Below, one piece after another: positions 22,501 through 33,621 of a stretch of DNA of 64,000 nucleotides. A program made the translations under genes and the position numbers. How positions within the stretch are numbered: position 1 is the first letter of the stretch; the number at the start of each line of letters is the position of its first letter. The notes under the pieces were generated by a model. That model did not search any database. It had not been told where the DNA came from and worked only from the letters and a program-made list of their open reading frames with translations. Source of the stretch: Malania oleifera (Eukaryota; Streptophyta; Magnoliopsida; Santalales; Ximeniaceae). Location of the stretch: the NCBI RefSeq assembly GCF_029873635.1, contig NC_080422.1, positions 14,973,936-15,037,935 on the forward strand. The letters are read 5' to 3'.

Positions 22501-22925
22501 CGCTTGAACAGCTGAGACCATCTGAGGTAAGGATTGTACTCGTGACCCTTAAGATCTAAATTCTAGTTTTCTTGGAGGTCTGAATATCACCTCCCTTGCA
22601 TGACAGTCTATAATAGCAGAATTAACTGCTAGCCAATCCATGCCAAAGATAATGTCAAACTCGTGCATATCCAGCACTACCAAATCAATAGATAAAACTC
22701 TCCCCTGAACATCAACTAAATGTCACCACTAACAGTTCAACATCTAATGATTGCGTTTCCGCCCCATATAATTTAACACACCCCAAGGACACAAACGAGT
22801 GTGTGGCACCAGAATCAAAAAGTGTAATAACTTTAAATGAAAACATACTAACAGTACCTGTCACCACATTGTCGGCCGCCTCAACGTTGCCCGGCTTCAA
22901 AGCAAAAACTCTGGCTGGGGCCATA
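19514..22925 (-). pseudogene. Element B pol: protease, RT, RNase H, integrase, broken
   Basis: Read on the minus strand. Protease: LFDSGATHSFVS in the ORF 22924-22712, then GMDWL. RT: 22521-21849, with [43 protein letters not shown] and [14 protein letters not shown]; beyond a frameshift near 21855 the catalytic box reads FINDVLVYS instead of FIDD. RNase H ends with [19 protein letters not shown] (ORF 21184-20942). Integrase: zinc-binding region in 20893-20573 with one His and one Cys of the HHCC set replaced by Tyr, then a core with several stops, and the C-terminal ORF 19951-19514 ending in a chromodomain-like tail (KVLWRNHAVEEASWESEEQM). It is not functional. Confidence 0.88.
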
Positions 22926-23950
22926 TTCCTCTACTGGCCTCCACGTGGCGCCTGGTAACCTTCTCGTGCAGGTCTAGGAGCAGAAGCAGCTCCAATCTGT
23001 GTCGGACACTCCCTCATCATATGTTCTGGCTCCCTGCACCTGTAACAGACACCTCACCCGGCACAACACTCTCCCTGGTGTCTCTTCCCGCAAGATGGGC
23101 AAGCTGGAGATGGCTGCACACCCTGAAAACCGCGATTCTCGGTCTCCTGTCTCTAGTCTCTATAATAGCCACCTCTTTTCCATGAACCACATCCAACCCC
23201 CTGCTGGGAACTAGAAGGTGTGGACCTTTTCTTTTGCCTCTGCTCCTCAGCCTCCAACCACTCCCCAATCTCCGTTATAGTGGCTCGGTCCACTAACTCA
23301 GCAAAATCCTGCGACTTCAATATCGATACTTGCTTGTAAATTTCTCTCCTCAGACCTCTCTCAAACTGTCGTACCTTCTTCACCTCATTTGGAATGATGT
23401 ACGGGGTGAAGCGAGATAGCTCGATGAACCTCGCCGCATACTGTTGTACTGACAGCTATCCCTACTTCAGATTCAGAAACTCCTCAATCTTAGCCTCCTA
23501 GGAGGAGGCTAGAAAATACATTTCAAAGAATATATCTTTAAACCGCTCCCACGTCATCTCCACAGGTATAGTCCTTTGCTGCTCTAGAAGTCTCACTGCT
23601 GACCACCATCTTTCGGCCTCCCTAGTTAGTCTATAGGTGGCAAATAGCACCTTCTGCTCGTCTGAACATTACAGTGCTGCAAATATATTCTCTATCTCCT
23701 GCACCCAGTTTTTAGCAACTGCAGGATCTGTCCCTACTGAGAAAACCGAAGGACTCATCTTAAAGAACTTCTCCATCGAATTACCGTGGTCTGCCGATGG
23801 ACCACCCGGTTCCTTCAAACTCCTGGCAATTTCTGCCATAACCTGCTGTTCCACGCTGCGTAAAATAGCATCTGAATCACTACCCACAGTGCCTAAGGGT
23901 CCAGCACCCTCACTCCCACTAGCATAGGCACTATTGCCGCCAAGGTCCAT
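22926..23950 (-). pseudogene. Element B gag, broken
   Basis: The chosen ATG is at 23950, just inside the predicted splice acceptor TTTTTCAG|G. An upstream in-frame ATG (23962) lies within the acceptor itself. The reading has DAILRSVEQQVMAEIAR, VAKNWVQEIENIF and, after stops, SVQQYAARFIELSRF, VRQFERGLRREIY and a zinc knuckle of CX2CX4HX4C form (CYRCREPEHMMREC) near 23000-23050. Two stops near 23460 sit at positions that are Gln in relatives. The gag start closely parallels those of elements A and C. Confidence 0.82.
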
Positions 23951-23951
23951 C

Positions 23952-25929
23952 CTGAAAAACATGTAACTTAACTCAAAATCCCTTCACTATACATATTACT
24001 CAACTCATATGGTATATTCTCCTAATTAACTCGTCACTCCTGATCTTAATTCAAGGTTCAATCCTGCACCCTAGATACCCAACTCGACGATAGTTTACAA
24101 TGACTTTCCTGAAATCGTCATCCCAGGAAAATCACACAAACCACCACGGAAGTCCTGCATCTTGACAACAAAACTAGACCTCAAATCTCCTTATCCTATA
24201 CTCTGATATTATTCTAGCTGCACTCTAGAGTCTACAAAACCTAGTATCCTAGGCTCTAATACCAAATGTAGCGACCTCAATTTCTTAATACAAAATGTAA
24301 CATAATATATGGAAAATTCAACCCGAACCCGTAGGTAACGGGAACACCTGTTAATCACAGTAGAGACCTAAGCAGCAACAAGCATAAAATCTAACACATC
24401 CATCCATAAAGCATAATACCAGAGTTTACTACAATATCATATGACTGTATTTATATACATCCTCATAAACATCAAAATGACTCTAGGGTCAAACACAAAA
24501 TGATACTGGCCCTAATACAAAATCTTACCCTCCTAGCGGGGTAATATTACTGACTCAACGGTGGCTACGTCCCGCCGGTTACTCTGGGTCTCCTAAAAAA
24601 TATATTAATGTTGGGGGTGAGACACTTCTCAGTAAGGAAAAATAAACTAAATACAGTTGTGTGGCAACATTAACATTTAATGCAATTATACATATACAGT
24701 ACATTTCATATATTGGTAAACATCCATCATAACATACTGGATTCTCATATATTTTCATATTCATTAATAAATCATAACGTACATAAAATATCTATTATAA
24801 CTGATAATACTGAAAACATACCCAAAATGAATAGCTAGCTAATGTCAGGTATACCCCCCCCATGACCAGGGTTGTTGCCAGCGAGTAGGGAGATCGGCGA
24901 GGTATATAAACATCCGACGGCGGGACCCGAACAATGGGTCGCCGACCACTGCTGAATCACATATGTTCTGTAAGTACGATTGGCCCACCGGCCACTGTTT
25001 CCGGAACGTGCCACTTGTACGTCCAACACTCCTATAAAATCCACATCGACACCTACCCATCGCCCACCCCCTCGTGGGATGTGTTAGCACTTCTGAACAT
25101 AGATATCTGATCTATTATAGCTACGGTACCGAGCTTTCCTGAACTAAACAAACTACCATCCGGTTTCTTATAACATATAAGCCAACATGAATTAGATAAC
25201 ATCTTTCATATTATTAACGGCCTTCGTGCCGAATATATCATAAATATGGCCTCGGTTCCGTTCATAACGAAATACTACCTCCCAGCCGACCTCATACATA
25301 ATATGCCGCGTGCCGATACGACCTTGCGCCGAAATCATACATAAAATACGGCCTCGTGCCGATACGGCCTTGCCACGAAATCATACATTGATACGTCATT
25401 CTGAAGTAAATCATTTAATCAATCATTTGGTCAGAATCATAATTGTACTGTATACTTTCATAATTTCTCAAATCATAACTGCTTCATAACCAACCTCAAC
25501 ATTATGTTTTATGCTTCATGAAAAGAATATCATTGGCCAACACAGTTGCTGTATAAACCATACGTGCTTTTAAAATCATACTTTCCTGGCATCTCATACA
25601 TGCATACATATATACATTTCTTCAACATAGACAGTATTTTCGCAAACGTAACGTTTCCTTCGTAATATACGATATACTAATATGCTTTTCCTGAAATAAC
25701 CTTTCTCATAATAACAAATAATTTGAAAGAAAAGTTACTGCTTTAATTTAATTCACTTACCTGGCTTACTGAGAAAAAGCCCTAATAACTCTAATTTTCA
25801 CACATCCGTAGGGTTTCCTGATCAATCCCCTAAACTAAAAAACTTCCAGTATTAACTTTCCAGTATTTCTACGTGTACATCATTTCTATCACTAAACCGT
25901 AAGATCAAATTTGGCTTAAAAAGCCTTAC
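23952..25929 (-). other. Predicted 5' leader intron of element B
   Basis: In sense orientation, the donor CTGAGTTGAG|GTAAGGC at 25930/25929 in the 5' LTR pairs with the acceptor ATGTTTTTCAG|G at 23952, one base before the gag ATG. It spans the primer-binding site. It is equivalent to the candidate introns in elements A and C. Confidence 0.5.
24253..24264 (-). other. Primer-binding site of element B
   Basis: In sense it reads TGGTATTAGAGC, one mismatch from the tRNA-iMet consensus TGGTATCAGAGC. It starts two bases after the LTR end. Confidence 0.8.
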
Positions 25930-26480
25930 CTCAACTCAGGGATGATTTCCAACTTGCTTTCACCAACGATTCGCTCTGACAGATTTGGAGAGAACTTCCC
26001 CAAGAGCGTTGTGGTGACTTCGGATTGTCGATCCAGCGTAAAACTAGCCCAAAATTAAGATAGATATCGTTTAGAGCTCGGATAGCTGCTACGAGAGAGG
26101 GGGTTTTTGGCTTAGTTGTGACGTACCATACAATCGATTTTCTATTTATAGAATTGGGAATTTGTCGCACTGAGCCACGTCGATTCGTCGACACATCCCT
26201 TTCAATAATTTCGTCGATGAAATTCAATCCTTGTCGACGAAATTCAGTCGGTTCAAACTCTCTCGGTATTTCTTCGTCGACGAAATTCAGTCTTTGTCGA
26301 TGAATTCTCTTAAGCCCTTGTCGACAAATCCCCTGTATTCATCAACGAAGCCCTAATGCCTCCTTTGGTTTTTCCTTCCAAAATGCAATGTCGTCGACGA
26401 AGTCGACTTCCTCCTTCTATTACCGTTTCCATTTCCCCTCCTCTTATTATTTAAATTCCATTATTATTCAGGTTGTTACA
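24267..26480 (-). mobile_element. 5' LTR of element B
   Basis: About 2.2 kb, matching the 3' LTR closely in its outer parts (24267-24840 and about 25800-26480). The middle (24841-25760) carries many single-base insertions and deletions. It holds eight palindromes (26166-26410), a TATA box (26143-26153, CTATAAATAG in sense), the donor at 25929 and the conserved block (24613-24667). The CT tract present in the 3' LTR is replaced by a short unrelated stretch near 26060-26095. Confidence 0.85.
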
Positions 26481-26540
26481 ATCATACCCCAAGGTTGAGT
26501 TGCCTTCGTAGTGGGATTTGGAAAGCTTTGGTAAGTGACC

Positions 26541-27200
26541 ATGGCACCAAACAATGCTAAGTGCATTAGCGTGCTAGAATCATAGGTTGAGGCAACAACC
26601 AATACTGTGGCTACTGAGGTGGTCCAAATGAGAGAACTTGTTGATGAAGTGATGGGATCACAAAAACATCAAGCAGGTTTGATAGGTGACATGTCAAAGG
26701 ACTTTCGCCACACAGTTGAAACTTTGCAGTCGCAAATGGTTGATCTGGATACAAAGGTGAATATGATGGTTCTTGCTATGGGGAACTCCAACACTCGGGG
26801 AGTTAGCAAGACCAAGGTCTAGATCTCCAGGAACATATGGGGTGCCTGAGATGCCATGAGTAGAGAACTTCTTTTTGATTGTGGAACAGTACTTTCCCTT
26901 GTTCGAGGATGGCCTCAAAATAGGCAAAGAAGATAACTGCACCATTTACTTGTTGTGATGTCCAACTGTGGTGCGTATCACGTACAAGAGAAAATTGAAA
27001 ATGAAGTTTATGTAACAATATTTGGGCGACTTGAAGAGGAATCTCAAGGCCCTCATTCCTTTCCTGAGAATTTTTGATAATAATGCAAGAGAAAAACTAC
27101 AGAGATCTCACTCAAACATACGGGGTCGATCAGAGAAATATGTGAACAATTTTTTCTGCTTTAATGTTTGTATATTCGGGATATGGTCGGAGAATTAGGA
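26541..27200 (+). pseudogene. gag of the decayed chromovirus
   Basis: An ATG at 26541 opens MAPNNAKCISVLES, then a stop, then TEVVQMRELVDEVMGSQK and a heptad-rich stretch ending near 26820. Chromovirus gag proteins begin with just such a MAP-x-NAKRIExLE coiled coil. Further on, partial matches to the gag capsid region appear in shifting frames (VEQYFPLFEDG near 26880; REKLQRS near 27090). Confidence 0.6.
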
Positions 27201-27597
27201 CAAGTTGTTCTATTTTCCTAGAGGAGATGAAACCATGGGGCCGAAAACTCAACTTCACCGGCAAAAGGGTTCAAGACTTTGTCAACTGCACAGCTTGCTG
27301 TAGAACTGCTTGACTGACTACGCTGGTGATGTCCGCTTCGTCAAAACGGTTTGGCGGAGAGGGAAACCGGAAAGTCTTTCACGAAAGTAAAACCCGCAGA
27401 GTGGGGAAGCTTGACTCTAAATCATTAAACCTCACAGGAAGTTTTTTCAGCGGCCTCAAAAGGGAGGGTTCAACACACCCAGGAAAAAGGGAAGAGTAAA
27501 ATTTCATGCTACTTGGTGTGGTGGACCTCAATAGCGTGAGTGAGTGCAACACAAGGTATTCTCAATTCCTTAACAAGCTTCCACTTTAGAAAAAGAG

Positions 27598-27990
27598 TTG
27601 GAAAGCAGGAGGGAGGATAATGCCCCAAGGGTGGGTTTCATTGTGGTTGGTGATGCAATTGGAAAAGAATACAAAATCACAAAAGTTCATAAGCAACAGT
27701 TTAATGTTTTTGGACTTGAAGATCAATGGGAAGAGTTAACCTGCGCTATGGTGAATACGGGGGCTAACTCACCATTTTTGTTTCTTAGTTTGGAAGCAAT
27801 GGAGACTCAACTATCCCTTAGAGAAGGATACAAGACGCACACATCAGTTAACTCCTATTACCCAGCTTACTCTAGGAGGAGCCAAGCAAGTGGCTGTAAA
27901 GCTTGGACAGTGGGAAGGTCATGCGAATTTCACAACGGTGTCATTGGATGACTCTCCAGTCATTCTAGGAATGGAGTTCCTAGGGGGACG
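27598..27990 (+). pseudogene. Aspartic protease of the decayed chromovirus
   Basis: The reading 27598-27951 includes MVNTGANSPFLFLSLEAMET, where the catalytic DTGA has become NTGA. After a frameshift, VAVKLGQWEGHANF, SLDDSPVILGMEFL continues to about 27985. This is the standard protease core of Ty3/gypsy elements with plant spacing, but the catalytic Asp is lost. Confidence 0.7.
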
Positions 27991-28179
27991 AGGAAAATGT
28001 TGATGCCTTTGTTGGTTCCTTGTGTCTAATAGGAGATCACTCCTCCATAGTGCAAGTCATTACAACAAAAGGGGATGACGGGAAGTCTCTTTCAGCCATA
28101 CTACTCAATGAGGGATTAGGTCAGGGTCAATAGACATGTCTAGCCACGATGGTGGTAAGAAGTAGGCCAAGAGCTGGAG

Positions 28180-28600
28180 CCTACAGCCATCCAAGCGATG
28201 TTGGATGAGGATAAGGAGGTGTTACCTGATAAGCTGCCTCACAATTTTCCTTCACGAAGGACTGTGGAGCATGAGATTGAGTTGTTATCAGGAGTGAAAC
28301 CACCTAATAAAGGGCCATGTCAGATGGCACCGGTGAGTAATCCTCGATTATATTAAGTTTGTGAAACACTTATGAAATTGTAAGCCAAAGATGTGTTCTC
28401 CTTCCAAAGCCTAACGTTGGGAGCATCGGTGTGTTCTCCATGATACCATGAAGAGCATCTACGGAAGGTGGTTCGACAGGCTTAGTGGACACGTCTTGAT
28501 GTGAAGAAAGAGAAGTGGCTCGTTCGCTCATAGGATCAACAAATTCCTTGGTCATGGTTTTAAACAAGGTCGTCCTTAGAGGGTATGAAGATGGAAGTTG
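28180..28600 (+). pseudogene. Reverse transcriptase remnants of the decayed chromovirus
   Basis: LPDKLPHNFPSRRTVEHEIEL and KPPNKGPCQMAPVSNPRL-like segments mark the N-terminal edge of RT (about 28215-28345). After a large internal deletion that removes the catalytic box, a segment with HEEHLRKV and DVKKEK (28450-28530) followed by a FLGHGF-like motif in another frame marks the end of the fingers/palm region. The pieces are too short for activity. Confidence 0.6.
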
Positions 28601-28929
28601 ATTTCAAGAACGAAGATCCCACGACTTGGGAGTTGCATTTCCTTTCTGTGCCTTACTGGATATTTCAGGAAGTTTCGTTGAGGGGTATTCGCCCGAGAAA
28701 TGACTCCAAGACAAAACCTACTATGGAAGGTATTGTTGGCCACACCCATGGGATGATGTGGTTAATTAAATACCTGGATTGGGTACGGAGGGGAAAATGA
28801 TAGAAAGACAATTTGTCCTCACTTTGCCAACTAAGACAAGGGGGGAGTAGAAGTAATTATGGTACTTTTCTGGCCACGACGTAAAGTACTTTTCCGACAT
28901 AAGAGACGCACCAATTATTCCTTCGATTT

Positions 28930-29690
28930 TGTGAACACTGGGGTGTTTTCCCCCAAGGTTAATTAGATTATTTGTAACCGAGACTTAATTTTCATTGACA
29001 ACTTCTGACAAAACATTTTGTCAGAATTATTTAGGTCACAGATTGAAACAATCTCTTTTCGAGTTCTCACCGAAGACATACGACAGATGAAGAGATTAAA
29101 AGCTACGAGACAAGTACTTGTTTGGGTCCATTTGTTCAACACCAATCAGAGAATGGCGTTGCAAACTAATTATGACTATGGTTCCTGTGTCCATGCCCAA
29201 GGAGCTCAACAACCAACCATAGCCCTTTTTTTGAGCTTGTTATAGGCCACTGCCCGCACTGTTACCTAACCTACCGTACCTCACACAATAGGTGAGTCGT
29301 GTAGACAAAAGAGTCCCAGGGCATACATCTTTGCTAGAGAACTGAGGCAAAATGCAGAGTTTGCTTGAGCCAATCTGGAGAAAGCTTCTACGTAGATGAA
29401 GAAGTTGGCAGATCAGGGGAGAAGACTGCAGTTTCATGTCAACTGACTCAAGCTATTCAATGCCAACACCATTGACCTGAGCAGAAGTCAGTCTACTAGA
29501 GCAGAGTTGAAGAGATCTTTGCAAACATAAAGTTCATATCCTCAAGGAAGAAGCGGTAGACGTTCTTAGTGAAGTGGAAATGCCTTGATGACAAAGAAAT
29601 CAGCTGGATTTTTGCGGAAGATATGCAACCGTTCGTGGACAAAGTTCAAATGTACCTACCACCAAAGTCTACGAGGACGTTGACCACATA
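28930..29690 (+). pseudogene. Integrase tail and chromodomain of the decayed chromovirus
   Basis: Weak integrase-core matches (CNRDLIFIDNF, 28970-29005) are followed by the helix-rich C-terminal segment REL...NAEFA...ANLEKASTQMKKLAD (29335-29412). A chromodomain (TFLVKWKCLDDKEISWIFAE near 29560-29625) comes next. Chromodomains steer integration to marked chromatin in chromoviruses. The reading is interrupted by at least four stops. Confidence 0.6.
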
Positions 29691-29702
29691 AGTGGGGGAG
29701 AA

Positions 29703-30187
29703 TTTCATGAGCTAAGTTTGTTCAGGGCTTTATGCTTGCCTGTGACCACTTATCTCATGTGCTTGGGATGGTTTCTTCAATATAATACTAGTGCAATGGT
29801 TTATTTTCTACTAATAGGTGTCTTTGTATGCCAAATAAGATAGTATGACTTCCTCGGTCACTTTTGTGTTTCCTAAGTGCTATAGTGGGGAATAGCCTAT
29901 AAAGCTCTTTAGGGGAGGTGAGTGGTTCCTCAGTCATTGTAAAACTCACTATCTATTGTCAACGTGTTTAGCCTACTTGCCTCCCTCACTAAGCACACAA
30001 TGTCAACGGAGGTGTTGTTAATGAATTACGTTTGCTTCAATGTTTACTACTTGCTTGCCACGATTTTCATGAATGCTTACTGTTTCCGCTACCATTTTGA
30101 TTGAATGCTAATGAAAGTGTTTCATGTATGAATGTTGGTAAATGATAGGTTGGCTAGTTAAACAAGAGTGCTTTAGCTAGTGTCACA
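29703..30187 (+). mobile_element. Probable 3' LTR of the decayed chromovirus
   Basis: It follows the polypurine tract directly, contains a TATA-like CCTATAAAGCTC (29898-29909) and ends in the neighbourhood of TAGTGTCACA. The exact ends are unsure because the partner LTR is missing. CACTA transposase sequence begins right after it. Confidence 0.4.
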
Positions 30188-30199
30188 CGACCCTTCACA

Positions 30200-30560
30200 A
30201 GGGTGTGAAAATAGTCGGACCGTGACACTAGGCACAGAAGGAGATGAAGAACTTGACTACTTTGGTGTCTTGGATGACATTATAGAACTTAACTATGGAA
30301 CCAACAGACTCATCCACCTGTTCAAGTGTATCTGGTGGGACATTGGCCATAAAAAAGACTGGAATAAACATGGATGCCTACTTTACCAGTGTCAATTTTA
30401 GTAAGACCTAGTACCAAAATGACCTTTTTGTGCTAGCGACGTAGGGAAAACAAGTATTTTACCTTAAATACACCAAATTGAAGGGTGAATGACAAATAGC
30501 CCAAAAAGATTCCTCCCCGAAGTTTTTATGCTATTATAGAAATTGCAAATGGGGAGAATA
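30200..30560 (+). pseudogene. CACTA transposase C-terminal fragment (DUF4216)
   Basis: The ORF 30180-30401 contains DYFGVLDDIIELNYGTNRL and HLFKCIWWDI, the hallmark of the DUF4216 domain found at the end of plant En/Spm TNP2 transposases. After a frameshift, KQVFYLKYTKLKGE (30440-30490) continues the same domain. The catalytic region (Transposase_21 type) is not present, so this piece is inactive. Confidence 0.75.
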
Positions 30561-30977
30561 GTGCTAGTGAGACTGCATTCCAAGAAGATGAGTCATTTAT
30601 CAGTGCAGCAGCACAATCTGCTTTCAATGTTGTCAAAGAAGAAGTCGATCCTATACCATTGAATAGGGATGGTGCCACGACAGAACACGTAGGGACTGCT
30701 GACATTACAATTGAACCTTTCGTAGACGTTCACTTCAGGTACATCGACGACTAGGAAAATGATGGGGAAGATGACACAAACTCCGAGTAATTGTAGTGAC
30801 GAGGAAAGGACACTTAGAAATGTGATGATGGATCCCAATATTGAGACGTAAAGGGGTAGCTTGTTATATTTTGTCCACTAGGTATCTGCATGTGTAAAAT
30901 AACTAAATCTATGTATTATGCCATCCATCTATATTCGTACTTCTTATATTTATACTTGTCTAATATTTTATCAGACC

Positions 30978-32643
30978 ATGGCACCTAAAGGAGGTCCGAC
31001 GTGGACCGACTTCCTTCCAGGCACCCACTACTGCATGCGGATGATTGGACATCCTCGAGACCGGCAAAGTCCATTAGTCCTTATGCGGCGGCACCATTGT
31101 CTAAGCCATTAACACCTCAGCCAAATGTGGATACCTCAGCTCAGGATGACACGCAAGGTGAGTTTCCCTCCATGATCAGCAACATTGGTAAGGTTTTCTT
31201 TTATTTATTTTGATGTAAACTATTGATTTTTATTTATATGTATGATTAAAATATTGTTCTTAATTTAACTTTTCTTTCAGCATCGACATCCACGGTCATG
31301 TTAGGCCGTGATGTCACGAAGAACACGGAGCTGAAGAAGCACCTGCAGAGGACGGGGCAACGCATTAGGATCGACATTCCTCCAGGCTTCACCACCCCGT
31401 GTGACGATTGGTGTCCAGTGTGGACGCAAGATTTCAGCATTATATGCCGACAGTAATGGCGCCCAATCACTGCCGTTAGTTGGCCCGCAGGTTGCCTAGT
31501 CAGTGCAATGTTTCTTTACATGTGGCCATCTTGGGTAGTAATCCCAAACCTTTTTTTTTAATATATACTGTTAATATACTAGTCAAACAACTGTCTAACA
31601 TTCTAAATGTGATTACCAGTAGGAGGAGTTTTGATAGGACAATTCCTCCCTGCGACCATTTGAAGAGGGCATGAACATCCACTTTGCATAATTTAGGTCC
31701 GATCGTGCGAAAATACACGAACATTTTTTCGTGTGATTTGAGAATGAAGCAAAACCCACCCTACGATAAAGATATCCCAAGAGGATTAAGGAGGTGTTTG
31801 GTCGCCATTTCCTTTCCAACCCACACTATCAGGTGATGTGTTTGTATTATAATATCTACTTTAAGCTTTGTTGTGGCTAATAAGAAGTCTTGACATCTTT
31901 TTTGTAAGCTGTGTAAAAAATGCCGCGAACCGCAGTAAACTCTTGGCGACACATTGTGGTGGGTCGAGGTTATTTGTCAATCATCGACAGGTAATTACTA
32001 TATATAACACTATCTGACGAATACGTATGCCATTAATATTAATGATTTTTTATATGATAATGTAGAGTGATCCTGCAACTAGCACCGAGGAGTCGCTGCC
32101 AAATCTTTATCAAAGAACGCACCAACAACGATCGAGGGAGTAGTGCGACGGTGCATAGAGCAAAAATATAAGTCAAATTAAATATGTAGTTTATAATTTG
32201 ATTCAAAAAATCGAAGTTGTATTCTCATTTCTCTTTTTTATCATTTTCATAATTGAAAATAGGTGTGGATGGTCGAGCTGAGAGATGCACCTGTTGAAGA
32301 GAGGAGCCAGCAAATGACGGATTACCAAATAACCGCTCAGGTGCTTGGGGAATGAGCGGGGAGTTGGGTGAAAGGGCTTGGAAGTGGATACATCACCCCC
32401 ACAACATCGTCTTCGATGGGTGCAGTGGCTTGTGCTGAGCTAGAACGAGCGTGTCGACAGGCCGATGCTCGGGCAGACGAGATGGATCACTGGGTGTAAA
32501 TGGTGGAGCTGAAGAACCAAGAGTTGAAACACTTGGTGTCTAATGTCACATTGGAGAACTAGAGTTTGAAAGAAAAGGTGTCCACCTTTGAAGCTATGCT
32601 CATAGCTATGATGAACAAGTACCTTTTAATTGGGGATGATTAG
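30978..32643 (+). pseudogene. CACTA TNPA-like gene (Transposase_24 family), broken
   Basis: The start MAPKGGPTWTDFLPG at 30978 is followed by a splice donor ACGCAAG|GTGAG (31157/31158) and acceptor TTTCTTTCAG (ending 31280), giving exons 30978-31157 and from 31281. Later segments include RIDIPPGFTTPCDDW (31367-31415), RANEHF-type remnants (31700-31830) and the typical VLG...GSWVKGLGSGYITP segment (32341-32390). A coiled-coil C-terminus (32440-32640) ends with a stop at 32641-32643. TNPA-type proteins bind the subterminal repeats and assist excision. Many stops make it non-functional. Confidence 0.65.
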
Positions 32644-33100
32644 TCATTTATTTTCATCCTCATTCTGGTGCCAACTGAGTCGATCTAAAGGGCTTGCACA
32701 GGTTGAATTTTTGGGTCATAAAAAAAAAAAAAAAAAGATATTCGTGTTTTGGTCTTTTGAATAATTTGTTGGCTAAACACACAAATAGTGACGAATTTGA
32801 ATCTTTCAACTAAATTTAGTGTACTATTAGTTGAGGAATTGTGTATTTGTCAAGAATTACCTCATACTATTGTGACAAATTTGGAGGCTGAAACCGAGTA
32901 GACAAGTTATAAGAGACGGTAATGTAGTGTTTAGTGAAGTTATAATCCGTCCACTAGAGCTTAGTAGTAACGGTTAATATAACAACTAATTTAAAACTGT
33001 CACTAATACTTATATATTTGTCACTAATACTATTAGTAACGAATATATAAGTATTATTGATGGATTTAATCTTTCACTAATACCCTGATTTTTTGTAGTG

Positions 33101-33621
33101 GGACTTCTTCACTAGTACTAATGGATATTGATTGGGGAAAAAATAGTGTGTTATGTAAATTGTGTTTCATTTGTTCAAATATTGATGATTTTAGTTTATC
33201 AAACCCGAGTTTAGGTTTTTCTTAGTCTTTATTTATTTATTTTTTGTTTTACTGAAAATTTATCAAGACCATATGTCATTCATCGTTTTCCTAAAATAAT
33301 GCTCTAATTTTTTGTGTTATTTAATTTAATATGATTATAGACAAACAATAATAATTTTTTTAACTATTTATATTGTGTTTGGAGTGTTGATTTCAGACTT
33401 TAGATTTAGATTTGAATATGGATGGATTTAGATAAATTTCAATATAATTTTGTATTACATTTTATCCAAATTTAATGCCGCTCCCAACATGAGGCTACTG
33501 TTTTGCAATATGATAAATTTTGAATTTGAAATTGATAAATTCAATAAAATTTGGAGTGCACAAAAAAATAAGAAAAATATTGTTGAAATTTTGACTTGAT
33601 TGACTTATACATTGTTAATGG
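33101..33621. other. AT-rich region without a gene
   Basis: Non-coding in all frames; no repeat structure or transposon ends seen between the CACTA terminus and the MITE. Confidence 0.5.

Larger units (their letters stand above)
17097..26480 (-). mobile_element. Near full-length Tekay-like Ty3/gypsy element B (antisense)
   Basis: Two long LTRs in the same orientation (17097-19259 and 24267-26480) flank a gag-pol region read on the minus strand. LTR ends are TGTAACAACC...TCGCTACA in sense. A polypurine tract (AAGGAGGGGAGAA, 19260-19270 on the complement) adjoins the 3' LTR, and a tRNA-iMet-type primer-binding site adjoins the 5' LTR. Gene order gag, protease, RT, RNase H, integrase is that of Ty3/gypsy. 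The segment ending the polyprotein matches the C-terminal chromodomain-like tail of the Tekay/Del clade. Possible target duplications are TTCAT (17092-17096) and ATCAT (26481-26485), four of five identical. All reading frames are broken. Confidence 0.88.
26500..30190 (+). mobile_element. Decayed Ty3/gypsy chromovirus (plus strand)
   Basis: Scattered matches in the right order show an old element: a coiled-coil gag start (26541-27200), an aspartic protease (27700-27990), an RT start (28200-28335), the RT thumb-side segment HEEHLRKV...VKKEK (28450-28530), pieces of integrase (28930-29440) and a chromodomain (29530-29640). A polypurine tract AGTGGGGGAGAA (29691-29702) follows, then a probable 3' LTR to about 30187. 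Much of RT and RNase H is deleted. Its 5' LTR is not seen; element B ends at 26480, just before the gag. Confidence 0.7.
30190..33100 (+). mobile_element. 3' portion of a CACTA (En/Spm) transposon
   Basis: It has the C-terminal region of the TNP2-like transposase, then a TNPA-like gene, then subterminal repeats (32780-33090; words such as TCACTAATACT and TTAGTAACG in both orientations), and a terminal inverted repeat whose last bases, CTGATTTTTTGTAGTG, end at 33100. Its complement begins CACTACAAAAAATCAG, the standard CACTA terminus. The 5' half is missing and is replaced on the left by the chromovirus LTR. Confidence 0.75.

Noticed and set aside
28370-28567. Minus-strand ORF at 28370-28567 as a gene
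   Set aside because: The plus strand of the same interval encodes recognisable RT remnants of the decayed chromovirus.
14711-30187. Endogenous pararetrovirus as the source of the RT sequences
   Set aside because: The RT regions sit in standard copia or gypsy gene orders with LTRs, primer-binding sites or polypurine tracts; no movement protein or coat region was seen.
12943-33100. The CACTA-type terminus at 12943 and the one at 33100 as two ends of one 20-kb element
   Set aside because: The bases after CACTACAA and the subterminal repeats differ (AAAACCGCTAGTATATG units versus TCACTAATACT/TTAGTAACG), and unrelated retrotransposons fill the space.
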